From assembly GCA_030867875.1 (NCBI GenBank), contig JAOWCC010000936.1, positions 81,749,032 through 81,813,031 on the forward strand: 64,000 bases of DNA, written 5' to 3'. A program made the translations under genes and the position numbers. Shown here one piece after another: positions 49,201 through 61,200 of the stretch (positions are counted from its first letter, which is position 1; each line of letters opens with the position of its first letter). The DNA is from Actinernus sp. WN-2022 (Eukaryota; Cnidaria; Anthozoa; Actiniaria; Actinernidae). A model generated the notes under the pieces. That model made no database searches and had not been told where the DNA came from. It worked only from the letters and a program-made list of their open reading frames with translations.

Positions 49201-52200
49201 TACTCCAACCGTTTTCCCGTGTATGAGTCGATCGGTAACTCATATTTGAGTGGTGGTGAATCGACGTATCGGCTAAATAAACTACACCAGAATTACCGTT
49301 TATTTCCATTAAAATAAACTACACTTACTACTAACACTATTAGTTCAACCTCGATCGGTAACTTATCGACTCATACACGTACTTTGAGTGGTGGCGAATC
49401 GACTAGAAAGTGGTGGCGAATCGACTGGTGGCGAAACGACTTGGTGGCGAAACGACTGGATACCATGGCTGCACATACCTATAACCCATTTATCTAACAC
49501 GTGCCTCCCTCTACCCCCTACCCCCAAGAACCATACCTGTATGTACATGTACAAGTGATTAAGCTACATGTATTTGTCATTTCAGTGATAGGACATGTTC
49601 ATGTACATCTTTAGTTAATGGTGGAGGTAAAGGATTGCTACTAACAGAAGTTATAGAACTATTTTGTTCATCCTCATTGCAGCACAGTTCAAAAAGATGT
49701 ACAAACAGAAAGTAAAAGAACAAGAGAAGGCCTTCGTAAAGCAGGCATGTACCAACATGTAACATAGTTGAGTTTCTGTTCAGTATAAATCATTATTGGT
49801 CATTAATAATAATACTAAACTGTTCTTAAGTGCATTACACAATGCTCTTACATGATGAATAAAACTAATAAAATAACACCTACAGCTAAATAATAAATAC
49901 ATAATAGAAAATACCTAAAATAAAATGAGGTGCTAAACCACAGACAGGCCAAGCTAATGATGTTTACAAGGTGTATGCATGGAAATTTTTAGTATAATCT
50001 GAAACTGTACTACATGTAAAATGCATTGCCGACCATAAGTGTGTGGAATGATTGTGTAGAATGAGTATGTTGAATGATTGTATAAAAAACTTCAAACACC
50101 GCCTATGCATGTAACACTGAGTGCACAGCATACTGCATGTGGTCACCAAAAACACTGAATTTCTAACAGGACCTGAAAAACAGCCATAGAGGCTCATCAA
50201 AGCCAGGAAACGGCTAATTCACAGATCAAATTGAAATTTAGCGTGTTGGTTTTTGTGGAGGGAGGAAAACCAGAGAACTCAGAGAAAAACCCTTGGAGCA
50301 TTTAAGGGCGAGATACCAACAAACTCAACTCACATAATGATGGTGCTGGGTCCAGGAATCGAACCTACATGTACATGTAGGTCACAGACACCACCCTGCC
50401 TTCCCACTGCACCACCTCGGCTCCCTGGCTCACCAATAAAGCACTGCCATTAGCCAATCACCTGCTTGGATTTTGTACTGTGCACAACGTTGGAATCTTT
50501 ATTTCTTATAATACACACTTGAACATTTCGTTTCACATACTTTTTTAGATCGAATTTATAAAACAAATAGAAGATGACTTTTCTATGTCCTATAAAAGTA
50601 ATGCACTTTCAAGGTCTTGAAAAGCTGCTAAATGCACTCTTGATGAATCCACAGTTTTTCAAGACCTCGAGCATGCATTATTTTGTTATAGAACATGTAG
50701 ATCCATCTTCTGTTTGTTAATTAGTTTTATGATACTCTTATTGATGCACTGGTTTTGAAGTTTGTCATCATTATTTCATTCACAGGAAAAACACTTGAAA
50801 GATCTGAAAGCCTCAGGACAGTCTAAAAAACAAGCTGTGAGTCATTAGAATGAATACTACAAGTTTTAATATCATTGAGTAGCACATGAGAGTTAAACAT
50901 TTCAGTCTTTTGGTCCTTAACTCAAGAATATGTTATCAAGATTGAGCTAATGTAATGCTGATGACTGTCCCTGTTGCCACCTTAACTATTTCTGACGATG
51001 CCCTTGATTAGAAAACTAGTAAATACATGTACATGTAGACTTTCTCAAAGTCCCATAAAACGATATTTTCATTTCCCGCCTTCGCTTTCGAGATTTTCAT
51101 TTCCCACCTTCGCTTCTCTGGTCGCGCTCGTTCTATGTGGCTCAGAGGAAAAGAGGTCAACTTGTAGCAAGTCTAAAATACACGTAGCATTTACACATCC
51201 TTGATTCGAGTCATCGGTTGCATGTTTAGGAGGAGAAAACCAAAGCAGCACAAGGCCGAAAGAACAAGAAAGGTGGCAAGAAGGGAGACATGGAAGAGGT
51301 AATGAATTAGTGCATTCATCTACATGTACGTGTAAATCTAGAGCTCCAAAAGAGATTTTTGTAGTGTCTCAGGTATAATTATAGTTTGCCATCAAAAAGG
51401 GCCAACCACATTCCAGTTATATGTAGCTCAGTTGTAGAGTGCTGGTGTGGTGAGTAGAAAGCTGTGTGCTAGTTGCCAGCCTGATCCTTGGGCTCTATAA
51501 CTGCAGGGCAGAAATCTGTGCATGGACTAGATACCAGCCTGGTCCTTAGGCACTATAGAAGCGAAGGTATACTGTGTTTACAAAACAATCTCGCTCTTGA
51601 ACTGCAAATGGTTAGACCTTCACAGTCTATCAGATAAGGACTGGGGTAGGGCCTCTCGGATGATAGCTAAGATAGTCGGCCCCAAGTTTATTATCTTACA
51701 CGACTGACGTTAAATAAAGTTGTTTTACCTTCACAGTCTATCAGATAAGGACTGGAATAGCCTGGCCTCTCGGATGATAGCTAAGATAGTCGGCCCCAAG
51801 TTTATTATCTTACACGACTGACGTTAAATAAAGTTGTTTTACCTTTATTTTCTATCAGATAAGGACTGGGGTAGGGCCTCTCGGATGATAGCTAAGATAG
51901 TCGGCCCCAAGTTTATTATCTTACACGACTGAGGTTAAATAAAGTTGTTTTACCTTCACAGTCTATCAGATAAGGACTGGGGTAGGGCCTCTCGGATGAT
52001 AGCTAAGATAGTCGGCCCCAAGTTTATTATCTTACACGACTGAGGTTAAATAAAGTTGTTTTACCTTCACAGTCTATCAGATAAGGACTGGGGTAGGGCC
52101 TCTCGGATGATAGCTAAGATAGTCGGCCCCAAGTTTATTATCTTACACGACTGACGTTAAATAAAGTTGTTTTACCTTCACAGTCTATCAGATAAGGACT

Positions 52201-55200
52201 GGGGTAGGGCCTCTCGGATGATAGCTAAGATAGTCGGCCCCAAGTTTATTAGTCTTACACGACTGACGTTAAATAAAGTTGTTTTACATGTACCTTTATT
52301 TTCAATAACAGAAGGGAGAGTAGAGATTTAGGGCAGCCTACAAATGTAGTTCAACTATCAAAATCCCGTTTTGTTCAGACGAACCCATAAATTATTCAGA
52401 TAATAAAACACAACCAGGAAGCACACCCTTTCTTGCCATTTCTTTGACATGCATGCATGCAGTGACAAAGCAGTTTTCACACTGATTTGTTGTTAATCCT
52501 GCGGGAACTTTTTCAGGAAGATATCCAATTTGTTGAGTTACTCAAGAAACCCAAGGAATACGTGGTGAAGTTCTCGTTCCCTAACCCTCCTCCTCTCAAT
52601 CCTCCCATTCTTGGTCTCAAAGGTTCGTATATTTCTCATTGTAAGTCATTAATGGCCTTACAGTTGAGCATCTACAGAATTAAGGTATTCATCCTTCATT
52701 AATTCATTGGAGCTCCTTCGGTGTGTTGTAATAATCGAGTGGATTTCGTATAGAGTGGTCATTATGATCCAATCACATTACAGAGTTACGATACAGTACT
52801 GTTACAGTACGGTTACGGTAAGCTACCAATATGCCATATTTGTGTCCCACTCGTACGAAATCCTCTCTAATAATGAGCTTTATTTAACCAGGGTAACTTC
52901 ATCAGTTATAATTACTGTTCTCCTTGTGAGGCCCTGTCTTAACATTACATGGTACATCCAATGAAGTGACAAAATTACCATTCGCCACTCATTATAAGTT
53001 CCTCTCATAATGTAGAAATATTTTTTTATTTCCAGATGTCACGTTTGGTTACCATGGGCAGCCCCATCTGTTCACAAGTCTGGACTTTGGTATTGATATG
53101 AAGTCTAGAAGTAAGTCCTGTTATTTTTCATATTCACCCTGTGCACAGTTAAAATGTACCGCAGCACACGCTTTTATAAACAGGAGAGTAAGCTGAACAT
53201 TTAATATAACTTTGCGCTCAGTATAAAAAATCCAAGCAGCTAATTACAATATTAGAATACCCCAGTCACCGTCTATTGGCAATCTCACCATCTGATTGGC
53301 TAGACAGGCGCCATCTATTGGCAATCTCGCCATCTGATTGGCTAGACAGACGCCGTCTATTGGCAAACTCGCCATCTGATTGGCTAGACAGGTGCTGTCT
53401 ATTGGGAATCAAGCCATCTGATTGGCTAGACAGACGCCATCTACATTGTATTGGCAAACTTGCCATCTGATTGGCTAGACAGACGCCGTCTATTGGCCAA
53501 CTCGCCATATATTTGGCTAGACAGACGCCGTCTATTGGGAATCAAGCCATCTGATTGGCAAGACAGGCGCTGTCTATTGGCAAACTCGCCATCTGGCCAT
53601 GCCTTAATTGATTGGTGCATTTGAGTTTGATTAGGTAGCACGGGTGGCACAGTCGTTAAGCGCCTCACCTCTGTTGCCCAGGTTCGATTCCCGAACACGG
53701 TGCCATATGTGAGTTGAGTTTGTTGGGTTTTGCTCCGTTTCTCCTGTTTTCCTCCCTCCACAAAAGCCACACGCTAAATTCCAATTCAGTCTGAGATTTA
53801 GCCGGGTCCTGACTTGATCAGCCTCAGTTTCAAGTCTCGTTAAAATTCAAGAGGTTTTTTAAAATTAAATATAGTCGTCGTATGTCTCCTATAGTAAAAT
53901 ATAAACACTAGAACCATAAATGTTGTAAAGTTCTCACAGTGTGGAGCTTCAACTTTCAACTTTATGTTTCAACTTTTTACAATATTAGTGTACAATAATA
54001 TTGTACAGCATTGGATATTATACCACCCGCAGTTAGCTAGTGCTATTCGAGGCGGGGGTAAAAAGAAAATATTACAATATGGTATATATCAATAACAGAA
54101 CTCTACATACGGAGCTGAATGTATAGTTTACAAAACGAGCAGCGGTGGTTAGGTATGTAGAAAGAAGAGAAGGCGAAAGCTAGAAAATTACCACACAAAG
54201 CGCTGTGGTTACTGACTGCTACTGTGTGCCGTACTGCAAGAGGGAATAGCTATCTCTTTGCTGCCGAGATAGCTGTTCTTACATGTCGCTGTAAAACAGA
54301 ACGGGAACTGGCGTCTTGTACTTTGTTTTCGATTAGATTAAAGGGATACCCGAGTGAAAAACACATTTGGGCTCAAAAGCATCTTTCAGATGTACTTTGT
54401 TCAGAAAATGTATTAAAATTTGATAAAACTTTTTCAGAGTTGAGAACGAGACCCTCAAAGTTGGCCCCGCGAAGACGTGGGCGCCGCCATTTTGTTGACA
54501 TTAATTGCTGTGACGTTTTTTACGTCACTTCGTCCCACCGGAGTCTTGCGGCTAACTTGTAGCGACTTCTTTTCTTTGCAGAATTTTCACACGCTCGGAA
54601 TTAGAGTAGATTTTCATCGATATGGCAGAGCAATTTCGTATTAGAACAAAAATATGATGAAGACGATATTGTGAGAGAAGTTCAGAAGACTGGGAGGACG
54701 AAGAAAAGCACGTGGAAGGCGAGATTATCAACGAACAACAAAAGGCGACTACCGAGCTAGTGCTATAAAGATTCGCTGTGTGTTTTTGTATGGAACTTGT
54801 CAGCCTTAAACACAAAACTAAAGGTAGATTATTACAATATTGATATCGGCATAGCAATCGAAACTTGTTTAATCTGACCCAGAGATATAATCAGGGTGTA
54901 GCAAGCCACATAATTTTAATTTCGTTTACCTAACTGATGTGTTGTGAAACAGCGGGCGCGCTCCAAGTTCCACCACAATTGCACAAACATGCCGGGCTTG
55001 ATCGCGCCAATGCTTTCACACAATTTAATAAGGAAATGGAATTATTTTTGCAATAAAATTGCTCCGAGTGTCTCGTTCTTGTGTCATTGCATATATTCTG
55101 CTATGTTGGGCTAGTTATGATCGGTTTTTATAGGGAGGTTTTAACTTTTCAGGTGTTTCCGTTCAGTTGCACAAAGCCATGCAGTCAGTACAGATCGAAC

Positions 55201-58200
55201 CGGATAACACGCAAATTATATAGCTCCAATAATACATAAGTTTCGAAAGCAATGCCAATATCAATATTGTCATAATCTACTTTAGTCTTGCGTTTAAGGC
55301 TGACAAGTTCCATACAAAAACACACAGCGAATCTTTACATCATAGCACAACACCAGTTTTGCACTAGCTCAGTAGTCGCCTTTTGTTGTTGGTCTGATAT
55401 TCTCGCCTTCCACATGCTTTTCCTCGTCCTCCCAGTCTTCTGAACTTCTCTCTCAATATCGTCTTTATCATATTTTTGTTCTAGTACGAAATTGCTCTGC
55501 CATATCGATGAAAATCTACTCTAATTCCGAGCGTGTGAAAATTCTACAAAGAAAACAAGTCGCTACAAGTTAGCCGCAAGACTCCGGTGGGACGAAGTGA
55601 CGTAAAAAACGTCACAGCAATTAATGTCAACAAAATGGCGGCGCCCACGTCTTCGCGGGGCCAACTTTGAGGGTCTCGTTCTCAACTCTGAAAAAGTTAT
55701 ATCAAATTTTAATACATTTTCTGAACAAAGTACATCTGAAAGATGCTTTTGAGCCCAAATGTGTTTTTCACTCGGGTATCCCTTTAAGGTACAATTTCTT
55801 TTTCAGTTGCTATCGTTGGAAACAATGGTGTTGGGAAGACAACGTTCCTGAAGCTGTTATCAGGACTCCTGGCTCCTGTAAGTACAAACACTGAGTATAA
55901 CTTCATGTACGTCACCAAGTGGTGCCGGTAGTGGGGCTGATATGGGGGCTGCACTGTCAATCAAATTAAACATTCACGTTTCTTTAAAACAAAACTACAC
56001 AAATAACACCCTGAGATAGAAGAGAAATACCATGTGAATGACCTGATATGGTTTTCAAAACTCATGCTACAGAGGATGGCAAAGACTGATTAAAGTGGCC
56101 TTACAAAGCTTATTCTATTTCGGTTACAGTGAATTGATTTCAAGTTGCTGTAAATTTCTCTTAATAGCAATATATTTCACCCACTCTATTCTTTGCCATC
56201 CTTCATTAAAATTGTCTCAAATTTCTCCAGTATACCTGGAAAGCATACTCTGCTATTTTGAGTAGGTACTTTTTTTATTTTCATCATGAGAAAGTTTATA
56301 ATTTGGGGGTTAACAATGCCCTTTTAATTAGACTCTTAGTTTGTTCACAGATTTCAGTTCTTTTTTCCAGCTTCAAGGCGACCTAATCAAGAACCACAGA
56401 CTGGTAAGATTTATTTGAACAAGTTACGTACTTGACTCAACACTACGGTGATTACGAGTCCACTACGCTGTTATGAAGTGGATTTATAAACTTACTTGTG
56501 GCGTTGAAAGATGCACTGATATTTGTCAGTGGACATTATCTGCGAACAGTTTCCGAGAGAGAAGCGAACAGTGTCCGAGAGCGAAGCGAACAGTGTCCGA
56601 GAGAGAAGCGAACAGTGTCCGAGAGAGAAGCGAACAGTGTCCGAGAGAGAAGCGAACAGTGTCCGAGAGAGAAGCGAACAGTGTCCGAGAGAGAAGCGAA
56701 CAGTGTCCGAGAGAGAAGTTCGAGGAGAAGCAAGAGAGCATGAGTAAGAGAGGGAACCTCGTAGTGTGCGGCATGCGATGAGAATGTCGAATAAAATCTA
56801 TTTTTAATAACCAGAAGCAGTTGAAGCAAGTGGGCCCGTACGCGTACGCAACTATAAAATGGCAAAAATATTGGCCGTTAAAAGCCGGCAAAATATTTTC
56901 ACGCCATTTTTTAGTCATGTCGCGCACTCGCCCACTTTGCTTCAACTGGACAAAATCTAAAAACCACTGAATGTGTTTGGAAAATATTAGTTCATATGTC
57001 AACACCACAAAGTAAGTTTTCTCTTTATAATCATTCAATTAGTTTGTTTTACGTGAGCCCTTTTGCGCGTGCTACGCTAGCTCACAGGGAGTGTATTCAC
57101 CGATACGCTCACAGGGAGTGTATTCACCGATACGCTCACAGGGAGTGTATTGACGGATACGCTCACAGGGAGTGTATTCACCGATACGCTCACAGGGAGT
57201 GTATTCACCGATACGCTCACAGGGAGTGTATTCACCGATACGCTCACAGGGAGTGTATTCACCGATACGCTCACAGGGAGTGTATTCACCGATACGCTCA
57301 CAGGGAGTGTATTCACCGATACGCTCACAGGGAGTGTATTCACCGATACGCTCACAGGGAGTGTATTCACTGATACGCTCACAGGGAGTGTATTCACCGA
57401 TACGCTCACAGGGGGTGTATTCACCGATACGCTCACAGGGGGTGTATTCACTGATACGCTCACAGGGAGTGTATTCACTGATACGCTCACACGGAGTGTA
57501 TTCACCGATACGCTTACAGGGAGTGTATTCACCGATACGCTCACAGGGGGTGTATTAACTGATACGCTCACAGGGGGTGTATTCACTGATACGCTCACAG
57601 GGAGTGTATTCACTGATACGCTCACAGGGAGTGTATTCACCTATACGCTCACAGGGAGTGTATTCTCTGATACGCTCACAGGGGGTGTATTCACTGATAC
57701 GCTCACAGGGAGTGTATTGACGGATACGCTCACAGGGAGTGTATTCACGGATACGCTCACAGGGAGTGTATTCACCTATACGCTCACAGGGAGTATATTC
57801 ACTGATACGCTCACAGGGGGTGTATTCACTGATACGCTCACAGGGAGTGTATTCACTGATACGCTCACAGGGAGTGTATTCACCTATACGCTCACAGGGA
57901 GTGTATTCACTGATACGCTCACAGGGAGTGTATTCACCGATACGCTCACAGGGAGTGTATTTGCTGATATTTGTTGTTGAGGTTGGCTAACGGAAAAGAT
58001 ATGCTAAGAACGTAAAAGTTAGGTCTCAGATGCCATGAGTTTGGAGACATTTTTACTTCCAAGAAGCAAGTTGCAATGTACGCGAGTGGGCAAACCTATA
58101 TGTTGTCACTGTAATTTGGCCTCGTTTGAGTAGAGCACTACAATAATCTTTATTTAAGCACGCATCACTGCTTGACTTGGGGTCGTGTATTAAAATAACA

Positions 58201-61200
58201 GAAATCACAGGCAGCCCACCCGCGCGTGGGCTCCCTGTGGCAGTGTGAATCAACTGACGTCATCGTATGTTTTCATCGGTTTTCTGTAAATTGACCGAAA
58301 CAGTTCGCTAAATGGCGCGAAAAATCCTTGTATTTGGTCGAATGATCCCCAAATACCTTGAAACTCGTAGCGAAATAAACTATTTACCTTTTGATGTGGT
58401 CTAATGTGCTTTTTGGGGCGATATGAGGGAGTTTCAGGCGTTTGTTTCTCGATGTTTTGAAGCGCTCGCTTCAGCTACTAAAAAATTAACAAGGCAGGAA
58501 ACTTCGGCCACTTTGCGAACACGACACTCGCGGAATATTTGCCAAAATGTCGAACTTTTCCTTGACGCTTGCCAACAAGACTCCAGAATGGACAAGGGCA
58601 GTTCTTGAACTATACGTCTGCCTAAAATTAGGACGCTAGGTTGGTTCTAACCCTCCAAACGAGCAGCTCGAAAACGATTTTTCTGCGCGCTTTTGCTTTC
58701 TCCAGATGATCTGCAGGGGGGTGATGCACATAAGTGCCCCCTTTTGCCACCTATGCCACCCTCCCACTGCAAATATTTACCATCACACACAGACTCGTGC
58801 CGGGGCCCCGTAAGGATAAGTTGCACACAAAAATATGAAGACAATATCAACTCATGCGGGGGATAGTAAGGAAAATTGTTGGTTGAGTTGTCAAAGATTG
58901 CAGAGATTTGCCGCGCGAGATTAATCTTCGGAGTACTTAGTTCTTACTCATTTTATTGCCGGTTGTTACTGAAAAATTATGCGAGAATCTTTCACTGGGT
59001 GAATCGTACGTTTAATAACATGCCAGGTACGTGGACTTTGTAGAAGTGGAAAAACAACAATGCTGCACTGAGATAGTGGTAAGTTCTTTAATATGCAGCC
59101 TTCGGTCACTTATCAGCTTAGAGTACTTCTCTGCGAGTTTTCCCAATCAAACATTAGCATTAGCCTGAAAATAAGGAACTGAACACTTATTGGAAAAAGT
59201 AAAGTGACAAAAAATTACTGCTTGACTATTAAAATAGCGCTTTAATACACCGCAATGAAGTAGGATGTGAACTTCGCTCTGGGGTGAACAGATGCAGAAG
59301 CCGGAAGAGTTCTCCTTGTCAGTTCACAACACTTAAGTGAGAACTAGTGTAGTTGGGAGGTTCTTTAATTCTGCACGACGGCTTCACAGACGAGCTTCAA
59401 TATAAACAACCAGTTTGCGACTTTCGCTTGTCATTTTACCCGCATATATAAAGAACGTCGTAAGCAATTTGTCATCGACGACGCTTGCTGTTTGTATAAA
59501 CCAACAGTTAAGGTTTTAGTTTTTGAGGTCTTACTTTTTTTTCAGTGTTCAGTTCTTTTTTTCCCAACTTAGCTATTTTCTTCTTGATCATTTAAGTTCT
59601 TTCCCGTTGTTTCTAGTTCATTTTATCAATTCATTTTCTAGCGAGAATTGCCTTTCAGATTTGTTGATGTTTCCACAGGGGTCCGGTCAGTTTTATAATT
59701 TCCTCTCAGAGTTCAGTTTCGCTCGTTTTTCTTGTTCTGTCATATGTTTTTCGGTTCAATATTTTTGCTCTTTGTCCTCCTAGTTTGTTCATGTCATTTC
59801 CAGTTCGATAAATTGTTTTTAAATTTTAAATCCGAAAAGCAGTTTACTCAGTTCTGTTTATTCGATTCATATTACAATTCATATTCCATTAGACTGTTCG
59901 GTTTCGGTTGTATTTACTCAGTTCAGTTTTCTCCATTTCTTTGTGTCAACAAGCTGCTCCATTTGGCGTTTCGGTTCGGTTTCCATTTCCTCTATTCATG
60001 ATCCACTCAGTTCAGTTACTCAATTCTGTATACTCGGTTGACTTCACGCTCAGTTCAATTCGGTGCCCCTTTCTAGCGTTTTTATTCGAATACCGTCAGG
60101 GTCTATATTATATTCCAAGAGTCATCCGAAGTCCAGCAATTGTTGGGTCCGTATAAACCTATACCCAGTAGACGGTCGTTTAGCCTGTGTAAGTTCAAAT
60201 GTTTGATTGGGAAAACTCGCAGAGAAGTACTCTAAGCTGAAAGTGACCGAAGGCTGCATATTAAAGAACTTACCACTATCTCAGTGCAGCATTGTTGTTT
60301 TTCCACTTCTACAAAGTCCACGTACCTGGCATGTTATTAAACGTAGAGGCTATTCACCCAGTGAAAGATTCTCGCATAATTTTTCAGTAACAACCGGCAA
60401 TAAAATGAGTAAGAACTAAGTACTCCGAAGATTAATCTCGCGCGGCAAATCTCTGCAATCTTTGACAACTCAACCAACAATTTTCCTTACTATCCCCCGC
60501 ATGAGTTAATATTGTCTTCATATTTTTGTGTGCAACTTATCCTTACGGGGCCCCGGCACGAGTCTGTGTGTGATGGTAAATATTTGCAGTGGGAGGGTGG
60601 CATAGGTGGCAAAAGGGGGCGCTTATGTGCATCACCCCCCTGCAGATCATCTGGAGAAAGCAAAAGCGCGCAGAAAAATCGTTTTCGAGCTGCTCGTTTG
60701 GAGGGTTAGAACCAACCTAGCGTCCTAATTTTAGGCAGACGTATAGTTCAAGAACTGCCCTTGTCCATTCTGGAGTCTTGTTGGCAAGCGTCAAGGAAAA
60801 GTTCGACATTTTGGCAAATATTCCGCAAGTGTCGTGTTCGCAAAGTGGCCGTAGTTTCCTGCCTTGTTATTTTTTTAGTAGCTGAAGCGAGCGCTTCAAA
60901 ACATCGAGAAACAAACGCCTGAAACTCCCTCATATCGCCCCAAAAAGCACATTAGACCACATCAAAAGGTAAATAGTTTATTTCGCTACGAGTTTCAAGG
61001 TATTTGGGGATCATTCGACCAAATACAAGGATTTTTCGCGCCATTTAGCGAACTGTTTTGGTCAATTTACAGAAAACCGATGAAAACATACGATGACGTC
61101 ACATGATTCACACTGCCACAGGGAACCCACGCGCTGGTGGGCTGCCTGTGCAGAAATTAACAAATTATAATTCTGTATCTATTAAAACTCTAAAAAATGC

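Larger units (their letters stand above)
46789..49464. mobile_element. 2.68-kb element with TCGTTTCGCCACC inverted ends and 8-bp direct repeat
   Basis: ATGGCTGC at 46781-46788 and 49465-49472 flanks the element. Both ends carry GTCGTTTCGCCACCAAGTCG / TTTCGCCACCAGTCGATTCG arrays, inverted relative to each other (46796-46920 and 49380-49457). The interior holds two LINE fragments facing away from each other and a 46-bp satellite. An 8-bp duplication fits hAT-type integration, but no transposase is present. Confidence 0.65.

Noticed and set aside
56473..57038. Overlapping frames around the [14 protein letters not shown] repeats
   Set aside because: Explained by the 22-bp array; three plus frames and two minus frames are open together.
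57077..57980. Long frames on both strands (276 and 187 codons)
   Set aside because: Produced by the 27-bp satellite; both strands open equally, no start context, inside an intron of ABCF1.
59523..60156. Overlapping hydrophobic frames (86, 89, 82 codons)
   Set aside because: T-rich spacer of the foldback element yields Phe/Ser-rich frames in several registers; no membrane-protein family recognised.
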